Shown here in pieces: positions 43,492-50,585 of a stretch of 64,000 bases of DNA. How positions within the stretch are numbered: position 1 is the stretch's first letter; each line of letters starts with the position of its first letter. The translations under genes were made by a program, and so were the position numbers. This DNA is from Chitinophaga varians (GTDB taxonomy: Bacteria; Bacteroidota; Bacteroidia; Chitinophagales; Chitinophagaceae). Under the pieces are notes generated by a model. The model searched no databases and was not told where the DNA came from. It saw nothing but the letters and a program-made list of their open reading frames with translations. Location: positions 930,001-994,000 of the forward strand of contig NZ_JABAIA010000002.1 in NCBI RefSeq assembly GCF_012641275.1. Direction: 5' to 3'.

Positions 43492-44394
43492 ATGGCAAAA
43501 GCACAAACCATCACAGAATTCTATCACGAGAAAATTCACTGTATTCCTGACAATCTTCAGCAGGACATCGGGCATTTTAATGTTTTCCGGATGGAAGATT
43601 GTCAGCCTGCAAGTCCCAGCATGTCATACAACCGCCGGGATTTTTATAAGATAAGCCTGTTGCGGGGAAAGTTCATTTACCATTATGCCGACAGAAGCAT
43701 ACTGACAGAAGACGGAAACCTGCTGTTCTTTAATCCGCAGGTGCCCTATGCGTGGGAACAGTTGTCCAAGGAAAAGGCAAGCGGTTACTTCTGTATCTTC
43801 CGCGAATCTTTTCTGACAGAGATGGGCCGGCATACGCTGAGGGACCTGCCCATGTTCCACCCGCAGGGAAAGCCTTCTTACCGGCTTACTACGGAACTGG
43901 AAAAAGAAGTGGAGCGGCTGTTCATTAAAATGCTGAATGAAATCAACAGTGATTACCGGGGGAAATATGACCTGATCCGTAATTATCTCATGGAGATGTT
44001 ACACCTGGTCATGAAAATGGAGCCTTCGGAGAAGCTTTACCAGCACCGTAATGCCAACGAACGAATTACTGCCGTGTTCATAGAACTGCTGGAACGGCAG
44101 TTTCCTATTGAGACGCCGGGACAGCTGTTCCGGCTGCGCTCTGCCAGCGACTTCGCCGCAGAACTGTCAGTGCATGTCAACCACCTCAACCGGGCCGTAA
44201 AGGAAACTACGGGTAAAACCACCACCACCCATATAGCGGAAAGAATCGTGACGGAGGCAAAAGCATTGCTCCGCCATACTGACCTGAACGTGTCCGAAAT
44301 CAGCTACAGTCTTGGGTTTGAAGAGCCGTCCCACTTCAATAACTTCTTCCGTAAACATACCCGGATGACGCCGACCGGATTTCGAATTGTTTGA
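43492..44394 (+). CDS. AraC-family transcriptional regulator
   Basis: 300 residues. The N-terminal half is a cupin sensor (YNRRDFYKISLLRGKFIYHY, LLFFNPQVPYAWEQL). The C-terminal DNA-binding domain has ASDFAAELSVHVNHLNRAVK and ISYSLGFEEPSHFNNFFRKH with MTPTGFR. It starts 18 nt after the PfkB kinase and precedes the SDR gene at 44479 in the same direction. Regulators of this type next to an SDR gene often control it. Confidence 0.92.
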   Translation: MAKAQTITEFYHEKIHCIPDNLQQDIGHFNVFRMEDCQPASPSMSYNRRDFYKISLLRGKFIYHYADRSILTEDGNLLFFNPQVPYAWEQLSKEKASGYFCIFRESFLTEMGRHTLRDLPMFHPQGKPSYRLTTELEKEVERLFIKMLNEINSDYRGKYDLIRNYLMEMLHLVMKMEPSEKLYQHRNANERITAVFIELLERQFPIETPGQLFRLRSASDFAAELSVHVNHLNRAVKETTGKTTTTHIAERIVTEAKALLRHTDLNVSEISYSLGFEEPSHFNNFFRKHTRMTPTGFRIV

Positions 44395-44478
44395 TTTTTG
44401 CAATCATTCGTTTGTTTGGCGTAACAACCGGCATCTCCGCCGCCACTAATTTTGTTGTCATAAAAAGTTAAACATCTT

Positions 44479-45312
44479 ATGAGCAACAAAAAAGTATGGT
44501 TTGTGACCGGCGCCTCCAAAGGATTGGGTCGCGACCTCGTGAAAAAACTGTTGGCCGGCGGTTACCGTGTGGCAGCCACTTCCCGCAATCTCGATGAGCT
44601 GAGCAAAATAGCTACAGACGATAATTTCCTGCCCCTCTCCATGCAGGTGACTGACGAAGCCAGCGTAGCGAAAGCCCTGGCAGATACCGTCGTGCGCTTT
44701 GGACGCGTAGACGTGGTGGTGAATAACGCCGGCTACGGACTGGCAGGCAGCATCGAAGAACTGTCTGACAGCGAAGCACGCGGTAATTTTGATATCAACG
44801 TTTTCGGTACACTCAATGTCATCCGTAAAGTGTTGCCTTATTTCCGCGCGCAAAAATCCGGGCATATCTTCAACGTGTCTTCCATTGCCGGCTTTATCGG
44901 AAGTTTCCCCGGCTTTGGTATTTACTGCGCTACCAAATTCGCAGTGGATGGTCTTTCCGAGTCTCTTGCCACAGAAGTAAAACCATTCGGCATACACGTG
45001 ACCATCGTTTCTCCCGGGTATTTCCGGACTGACTTCCTCGCCGGTAGTTCGCTCGGCGTACCTGCAACGCCTATTGCAGACTACACGCAGGTAAGGGAAC
45101 AACTTGCCCGTCACCAGAATGAAATCAACCACAATCAGCCTGGTGATCCGGAAAAAGCCGCAGCGGCCTTTATCGAGGTGAGCGAAGCGGAAAATCCGCC
45201 GGTACATCTCTTCCTGGGTGAAGATGCGTATAACATGGTGTATACTAAAATCGATGCAATTAAAGAAGAAGTGGAAGCGTGGAAAGCAACAACCGTAAAT
45301 ACCGGTTTTTAA
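44479..45312 (+). CDS. Short-chain dehydrogenase/reductase
   Basis: 277 residues of the classical SDR family. The NAD(P) site is VTGASKGLGRDLV, the structural NNAGYGLAG follows, and the catalytic Ser-Tyr-Lys is in FNVSSIAGFIG and YCATKFAVDG (Tyr-x3-Lys). The SRNLDEL stretch after strand 2 suggests NADPH preference. A TAATTTTG -7 box lies at 44447-44454. The substrate is not evident. It ends before a strong hairpin terminator. Confidence 0.93.
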   Translation: MSNKKVWFVTGASKGLGRDLVKKLLAGGYRVAATSRNLDELSKIATDDNFLPLSMQVTDEASVAKALADTVVRFGRVDVVVNNAGYGLAGSIEELSDSEARGNFDINVFGTLNVIRKVLPYFRAQKSGHIFNVSSIAGFIGSFPGFGIYCATKFAVDGLSESLATEVKPFGIHVTIVSPGYFRTDFLAGSSLGVPATPIADYTQVREQLARHQNEINHNQPGDPEKAAAAFIEVSEAENPPVHLFLGEDAYNMVYTKIDAIKEEVEAWKATTVNTGF

Positions 45313-45317
45313 TTCAT

Positions 45318-45359
45318 ATGATAGCCCCGGGCCACGGGCCGAAGTCCCGGGGCTATCAT
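45318..45359. terminator. Hairpin between SDR and topB genes
   Basis: Perfect 14-bp inverted repeat (45318-45331 with 45346-45359) with a 14-nt loop between convergent genes. No long T run on either side, so efficiency is uncertain. Confidence 0.6.
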
Positions 45360-45360
45360 A

Positions 45361-47436
45361 TTACTGTATCTCGAAAGTGGCTGTCAGGGAGAGTTTGCCG
45401 GCTTTTCCCTTCGTCACAAGGTCCTGTATCTGTTTATCGGTCAGTTTTTTCCCTTTTACCTCAAACGGAATTTTAAAGCCACATACTTTGAAGTTGGCGC
45501 AGCCGTAGGCGCTGTTGCCTTTTATCAGCTGGTGTTCCTTGCATTTGGGACAGTTGAGCACCGCCAGGTCTACCGGTTTTTTCTCTCTGGGCTTACGCTC
45601 TTTTTTCGGTTTCTCTTCTTTATCTGCTGATGGCGGCGGCGCATCCGGTGCGATGGTAATGGTTTTATAGCTCGCCGTTTTCACTTCTTTGGTAAGATCG
45701 GCCACCATGGTGATCAGTTCATCTTTGAACGTGTCCATGGCATATTCCCCTTTTTCGATCAGGCGCAGTTTGCGTTCCCACTGGCCGGTCAGTTCGGCGC
45801 TTTTCAGCAGCTCCGTCTGGATGGTGTCAATCAGGTCGATACCGGTTTGTGTAGCGAAAATGTTCTTTTTTCTTTTGTCGATGTATTTGCGGCGGAACAG
45901 CGTTTCGATGATATTGGCGCGGGTGGAAGGACGGCCGATGCCGTTGTCTTTCAGCAGTTCGCGCATTTCTTCATCATCCACCTGTTTGCCTGCTGTTTCC
46001 ATTGCGCGGAGCAGGCTGGCTTCCGTAAAGGCTTTGGGCGGGGATGTTTTGCCCTGATGGATACGGGGCGTATGCGGACCGCTTTCTCCTACCACAAAGT
46101 CCGGAATAAATTTCTCTTCTTCCTCGCCTTCTTTTTTGATGCTGGTATCGTTGGCGTATACTTCTTTCCAGCCCGGCTCAATGATTTGTTTACCAGTGAC
46201 TTTAAACGGTACCTGGCCTACTTTTCCCAGTACGGTGGTGTTGGATATTTTACACTCCGGATAGAACGCAGCAATGAAGCGGCGTGCGATCAGGTCGTAA
46301 ATCCTTTTTTCTTCCGGTGGCAGTCCGCCGCCGGGATGCACGCCTGTGGGGATGATGGCATGGTGGTCCGTTACTTTCTTATCGTCAAAAACGGTTTTCA
46401 GTTTAGGGATGGGATTGGCCAGCACCGGGGCGGTGAGCGCCGCGTAGGGTGTCATGTCCTGCAGTATGCCGGCTACTTTGGGATGCAGGTCTTCCGAGAG
46501 GTAGGTGGTATCTACGCGCGGGTAGGTGACCAGTTTTTTCTCGTAGAGGTTCTGCACGTATTTGAGGGTGTCGTCTGCGGAGTATGCATATTTTTTGTTG
46601 GCGGCCACCTGCAGTGAGGTGAGGTCAAACAGGCGGGGATTACCTTCTTTGCCGTCTTTTTTCTCGAAGGATGTCACTTCAAACGGATGTTCCTGTAAGT
46701 AGGCCAGCCCTTTCTGCGCTTTTTCCACACTGCCGAGGCGGTCAATGGCGGCGGTAAATTCCGTGTCGCGGTACACCGTTTTCAGTTCCCAGTAATCTTC
46801 CGACACGAAGGCATTGATCTCTTTCTGCCGGGCAACGATCATGGCCAGGGTAGGGGTTTGCACCCGCCCTATGGACAGTACCGTTTTACCCACGGCAAAT
46901 TTTTTGGTAAAGAGACGGGTGGCGTTCATGCCCAACAGCCAGTCGCCGATAGCGCGGGCGCTGCCGGCGGCATAGAGATTGTCGTACTGACCGGCATCCC
47001 TGAGCTGCTGGAAGCCATTACGTATAGCCTCTTCCGTGAGAGAGGAAATCCAGAGTCTTTTGACGGGAGCAGTGCATTTCGCTTTGAGCAGCACCCATCG
47101 TTGTATCAGTTCACCTTCCTGGCCGGCATCACCGCAGTTGATCACTTCATCACATTGTTGTACCAACTGCTCGATAACTTTAAACTGCTTTTGTACGCCG
47201 TTATTTTCTATCAGTTTGATACCAAAACTGGGAGGTATCATGGGGAGGTCTTCCAGCCGCCAGAATTTCCATTGTTCGTAATAATCATGTGGTTCTTTCA
47301 GTGTACAAAAATGGCCGAAAGTCCAGGTCACCTGGTAGCCATTGCCTTCGTAGTAGCCGTCTTTACGTTGCTTCGCACCGATTACTTCTGCTATGTCCCT
47401 GGCCACACTTGGTTTTTCTGCAATGCAAACTTTCAT
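45361..47436 (-). CDS. topB: DNA topoisomerase III (type IA)
   Basis: 691 residues. The Toprim domain begins MKVCIAEKPSVARDIAEVIG and contains NCGDAGQEGELIQR (acidic metal site). The cleavage-domain motif ARAIGDWLLGMNATR and the active-site segment VTYPRVDTTYLSEDLH, with the catalytic Tyr near residue 307, follow. After the core come a charged Lys/Pro-rich linker (about 600-640) and a C-terminal zinc-ribbon-like module (LNCPKCKEHQLIKG and CANFKVCGF). Topoisomerase III decatenates and relaxes DNA. TopB copies can be chromosomal or carried on mobile elements; no other mobile gene is nearby. Confidence 0.95.
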   Translation of the reverse strand: MKVCIAEKPSVARDIAEVIGAKQRKDGYYEGNGYQVTWTFGHFCTLKEPHDYYEQWKFWRLEDLPMIPPSFGIKLIENNGVQKQFKVIEQLVQQCDEVINCGDAGQEGELIQRWVLLKAKCTAPVKRLWISSLTEEAIRNGFQQLRDAGQYDNLYAAGSARAIGDWLLGMNATRLFTKKFAVGKTVLSIGRVQTPTLAMIVARQKEINAFVSEDYWELKTVYRDTEFTAAIDRLGSVEKAQKGLAYLQEHPFEVTSFEKKDGKEGNPRLFDLTSLQVAANKKYAYSADDTLKYVQNLYEKKLVTYPRVDTTYLSEDLHPKVAGILQDMTPYAALTAPVLANPIPKLKTVFDDKKVTDHHAIIPTGVHPGGGLPPEEKRIYDLIARRFIAAFYPECKISNTTVLGKVGQVPFKVTGKQIIEPGWKEVYANDTSIKKEGEEEEKFIPDFVVGESGPHTPRIHQGKTSPPKAFTEASLLRAMETAGKQVDDEEMRELLKDNGIGRPSTRANIIETLFRRKYIDKRKKNIFATQTGIDLIDTIQTELLKSAELTGQWERKLRLIEKGEYAMDTFKDELITMVADLTKEVKTASYKTITIAPDAPPPSADKEEKPKKERKPREKKPVDLAVLNCPKCKEHQLIKGNSAYGCANFKVCGFKIPFEVKGKKLTDKQIQDLVTKGKAGKLSLTATFEIQ

Positions 47437-47643
47437 AAAAAGTTGAAATAGGGTAACAAATATCGGACAATTTACTGTTTTTGCCGGATTTTAATAGGCT
47501 GGCGGGATACATTAATCGCGGGTTATTATGAGAAGATTAACAATTATTACAAGGGGTAAATGTTCTTATTAACAATCTTGGGACAACCTTTCCCCCTGAA
47601 ATGCCGTAAATTGTTAGTGCTAAATCCTTAAACCCTGGATTTT

Positions 47644-48231
47644 ATGATAGCGTTTAATCAGGCACTGATCGTCCTTGCGAGAGATAAGGAAGTTACCATT
47701 GCTCACACCCGTCTCAAAGACTCTGTCGGAGACTTTAAAACCCGTGAAATACTCCACCAGCTGCTGAACCATACGCAGGAAACAGCCTCTTACATCAATA
47801 TGGACAAGTATGTGGTGCTGGAAGAAATGGCTGATTACGGCTTGTGGGAGGAATACATTATTTTCCCTAAACTGGGCAACGATGCCGGTGAATCGATGTC
47901 ACTGGCTTTTAACCTGGTATTTGCCACTGGTTACCAGGAAGTGGTGATGGTGGGCATGGACTGCCCGCACCTGTCTCCTGAATTGCTGGAAGAGGCTTTT
48001 GCCGCATTGAAACATAACCAGGTGGTCATCGGCCCCGCGCAACATGGCGGCTTTTATCTGCTGGGCATGCAACGTTTTTATCCCGAACTTTTCGATTTTG
48101 TGGATGCCGGCTCTGCCCATTGGCTTCGCCGCCTGCTGACAGCCATCAATAAACTACAATTGCGGTTTACTTTTCTGCCTACGCTCAACGTGGTACAGGA
48201 ACTGGCAGATGTGCCGGAAGACTGGCTATGA
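47644..48231 (+). CDS. DUF2064 (TIGR04282-type) glycosyltransferase-like protein
   Basis: 195 residues of a GT-A-like fold. Recognisable points are the N-terminal LIVLARDKEVTIAHTRL (a variant of the KTRL motif) and the central VVMVGMDCPHLSPELLEEAF and VVIGPAQHGGFYLLGM, which correspond to the DCP and DGGY motifs of DUF2064. Here the second motif reads QHGGF instead of EDGGY, so a usual acidic residue is missing. Family members have been linked to arsenosugar synthesis; no other genes of that pathway are seen. Confidence 0.82.
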   Translation: MIAFNQALIVLARDKEVTIAHTRLKDSVGDFKTREILHQLLNHTQETASYINMDKYVVLEEMADYGLWEEYIIFPKLGNDAGESMSLAFNLVFATGYQEVVMVGMDCPHLSPELLEEAFAALKHNQVVIGPAQHGGFYLLGMQRFYPELFDFVDAGSAHWLRRLLTAINKLQLRFTFLPTLNVVQELADVPEDWL

Positions 48232-48319
48232 TTGTGACGGCCATGATTTTTACTGGTCCGCCTGATTTGGGAAGATGACAACGTACCTTTTCCCTGTCGT
48301 TGTTTTGGGCCTGATGTTT

Positions 48320-48327
48320 TATATTTG
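48320..48327 (+). promoter_or_regulatory. Bacteroidota -7 promoter box (TATATTTG)
   Basis: Exact TAnnTTTG 4 nt before the ATG at 48332, with TTG 17 nt further upstream (48300-48302). Transcription would start at or near the start codon, predicting a nearly leaderless mRNA. Confidence 0.55.
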
Positions 48328-48331
48328 AGCC

Positions 48332-48817
48332 ATGACTAACCCCCTTCCAACGTATCAATCCGCCTTCGGGCTACTTCAGGCAGAAGCCGCCCCGGACGAT
48401 CAGTTCTTTTGGAAAGGCGATATTACGCTGCAGCATCCGCTGTTCACCGGAACAGTGCCTGTTTATCTCATCACAAAAGAAGCACAACTGTCGCCCGACA
48501 TGCTCGGCTTTACAGAACAGATCGTTGCCAACGTGGGAGCGTACATTGAAAAGTCATTGACATTTATCCAACAGACGCTGGCCAATGACCCTGAAGCGTA
48601 CGGGATCACCCCGGAAGAGCGTGCCTGGCTGGATGTAGACATCAGCGAGTTTCCGCTGGAATTTCCGGAAATTACATTTTATGAAGCTGAGGAATGGTTT
48701 ATGCGGTTTGCCCAGGGCCGGTTCCGGATCTGTGATCCATATGGTATCGGCATCACTTATCGTGGTACCGTTCCCGTTAATGTGAATAACCTGGAAGACA
48801 GCATCAGCGCGGAATAA
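48332..48817 (+). CDS. Uncharacterised acidic protein (DUF2004/DUF6985-like)
   Basis: 161 residues, acidic, no signal peptide. The layout, with beta strands at the start (FFWKGDITLQHPLFTGTVPVYLI), a helical middle and a terminal FRICDPYGIGITYRG, reminds me of DUF2004/DUF6985 proteins, some of which occur as immunity proteins. The resemblance is weak and the function is unknown. It has a clear promoter box, so it is probably expressed. The next gene is convergent and ends 8 nt away. Confidence 0.65.
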   Translation: MTNPLPTYQSAFGLLQAEAAPDDQFFWKGDITLQHPLFTGTVPVYLITKEAQLSPDMLGFTEQIVANVGAYIEKSLTFIQQTLANDPEAYGITPEERAWLDVDISEFPLEFPEITFYEAEEWFMRFAQGRFRICDPYGIGITYRGTVPVNVNNLEDSISAE

Positions 48818-48825
48818 CAGGCGAT

Positions 48826-50079
48826 TTATGCTGACTTATATGCTTTGATCATATCCCCGATTTCTTTTCTGCCGAAATATTCGGCCCAGTCCAGCGCATT
48901 GGCTTTATGTATGGCGTCTTTGATTTCCAGGTCGGGTTGTGCAGCGATGGCCAGTTGCGCCAGTGCGATATCGTTTTTCTCAGCTGCCGCGTGTAATAGT
49001 GTATACTGAAAATCCCCGTACAGGCGGTTCACTTCATCCGGGCTTTGCGCCAACAGCGCCGCGGTACGGTCTTTCCAGCCCAGTTTCCAGGCGTCCAGTG
49101 CGCCACAGGCAACACCGTGCGCTATCAGCCATTCAGCTGCAGCCGGCTGTTGGCAATGCACGGCCAGTTCCATGAGGTGCATGCCATTGCAGAGGGGCGC
49201 CTTCAGGTCGGCGCCTGCGAAGACCTCTAAGGCCGTAATATCGCCTTTGCCAATTGCCTCTGCCAGCGCTATCTCTTCAGCGCCAGGCGGACGGGTTTGC
49301 AGGCGGTCGTCTGTGATCCACCAGGTAAGTCCGTCGTTGATCCATTGAAAGCCTAATTGCTCGTATATGGGCCTGCCCATAGGGTTGGCATTCAGCGTAG
49401 CGTAATGATATCCTTTTTCGCGGGCATGTATACAGGCGGCGTTCACGATAGCCTTGCCAATGCCGCGGCCCCTCGCCTCCGGTACCACACCTACGTTGTA
49501 AATGCCTGCTACGCCACCTCCAAATAGCAACAGTGTCTGTGCTACAATGCGGCCATTTAACGTGGCGACAAAACGTTGCACCAGCTCCGGGCTTTCCTGT
49601 TGCAGGCCGGTCGTTCCTTTATTGTTGTTTGCTGCATAGGGGAGTTCTTTAATGGAATGCAGCGGCGTGGTGTTGTCTGCTGCAATATGCAGCCCTTCCG
49701 GTGATGCGTAGGTGGCGTTGATGTTTTGAAGGTCCAGCGCCATCCAGCAGGGTTGCCATCCCGGCTGAAATCCACGGGCCAGCAGCAGTACGTCCAGCTG
49801 CGGTGTCGCCGGCGGGTTGAGTGACCAGCAGCCCAGATTACGGCTGGGATGGGCCTGATAGAAGGCCATCATATCGTTCAGCTTTGCGGTATCGGCGGAC
49901 AGTGCAGGAAAGAGAACTGTGCCGCTGCCTTCTGCTTCAATGTAAGTCCAGGAAAGGCCTGCTTCCTGGTGTATGATGCCGTTTTTGATACGGGCGTCGA
50001 GGAGGAATAATTCACAATGATTTTGCGCGATGGCAGTTTCAAGTTGCGTGGGCGTGGCGTTGCATAAAGTGGTATTCAT
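48826..50079 (-). CDS. GNAT N-acetyltransferase fused to ankyrin repeats
   Basis: 417 residues. Residues ~100-255 are a GNAT domain: GIYNVGVVPEARGRGIGKAI is the acetyl-CoA-binding motif A, and ATLNANPMGRPIYEQLGFQ is the C-terminal part. From about residue 265 there are ankyrin-like repeats (NGMHLMELAVHCQQPAAAEWLIAHG, seen as LMELAVHCQQPAAAEWLI; YTLLHAAAEKNDIALAQLAI; ANALDWAEYFGRKEIGDMI). The ankyrin part may hold a protein substrate or partner. Substrate unknown. It is monocistronic. Confidence 0.88.
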   Translation of the reverse strand: MNTTLCNATPTQLETAIAQNHCELFLLDARIKNGIIHQEAGLSWTYIEAEGSGTVLFPALSADTAKLNDMMAFYQAHPSRNLGCWSLNPPATPQLDVLLLARGFQPGWQPCWMALDLQNINATYASPEGLHIAADNTTPLHSIKELPYAANNNKGTTGLQQESPELVQRFVATLNGRIVAQTLLLFGGGVAGIYNVGVVPEARGRGIGKAIVNAACIHAREKGYHYATLNANPMGRPIYEQLGFQWINDGLTWWITDDRLQTRPPGAEEIALAEAIGKGDITALEVFAGADLKAPLCNGMHLMELAVHCQQPAAAEWLIAHGVACGALDAWKLGWKDRTAALLAQSPDEVNRLYGDFQYTLLHAAAEKNDIALAQLAIAAQPDLEIKDAIHKANALDWAEYFGRKEIGDMIKAYKSA

Positions 50080-50143
50080 GGCGTCTGATTAATGGGCAAA
50101 CGGAATTAACGAATTAAAACTACAATAAAAAAATGGCCGGTTA

Positions 50144-50186
50144 TAAAAAAGAAGAAGCCCGCATTGTATACACAATGCAGGCTTCT
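50144..50186 (-). terminator. Terminator of the sigma/FecR/GH2 operon
   Basis: Stem of about 15 bp with one mismatch (50153-50167 with 50172-50186), followed on the minus strand by a T-rich run. It lies downstream of the small gene at 50222. Confidence 0.8.
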
Positions 50187-50221
50187 GTTATGATCATGGT
50201 CGCCAAAATGAGTAACGTTGG

Positions 50222-50584
50222 TCAGTTTTCAGTCATCCCCCAGTCCTTGTATTGTGCCCTTATCTTATTGAGAACAGGGCCTTCAAACGGTATACATCCA
50301 CCTGCGAAAAAATCGGTCCAGGTGATATCGCTGTTATAGTGGGCGAGCGTATAGCCGTTTTCAAATGTCAGCAGCAGCTGGTGTTTTTCCTGTTTCACCT
50401 GAAAACGTCCGAGGGTGTTAAGCAGTAACCTTCTGAGGGCGCCTTGTGCCATATAACCGGCTGCTGTTTCCTGGCATAACGGAAAAAGGGTATGCACCAT
50501 TACATAGTCTGCCAGGAAAGGTTGGACATTAAAATGAGCAGCGGCGAGCAATGACATTTCATAATATGCCGCTGCTGGCTTCAT
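50222..50584 (-). CDS. Uncharacterised 120-residue protein after GH2
   Basis: The ATG at 50584 directly follows the GH2 stop codon (1-nt gap) with GGAAA upstream; an in-frame GTG at 50605 inside GH2 is less likely. No signal peptide or recognised domain. Features: an N-terminal helical part (AAAYYEMSLLAAAHFNVQPF) and a C-terminal beta-rich part (HQLLLTFENGYTLAHYNSDITW). It is translationally coupled to the GH2 enzyme and ends before a terminator, so it is expressed with it. Function unknown. Confidence 0.7.
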   Translation of the reverse strand: MKPAAAYYEMSLLAAAHFNVQPFLADYVMVHTLFPLCQETAAGYMAQGALRRLLLNTLGRFQVKQEKHQLLLTFENGYTLAHYNSDITWTDFFAGGCIPFEGPVLNKIRAQYKDWGMTEN

Positions 50585-50585
50585 T

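Noticed and set aside
45361..47436. topB as a mark of an integrative element
   Set aside because: No integrase, relaxase, conjugation gene or attachment repeat was seen nearby.
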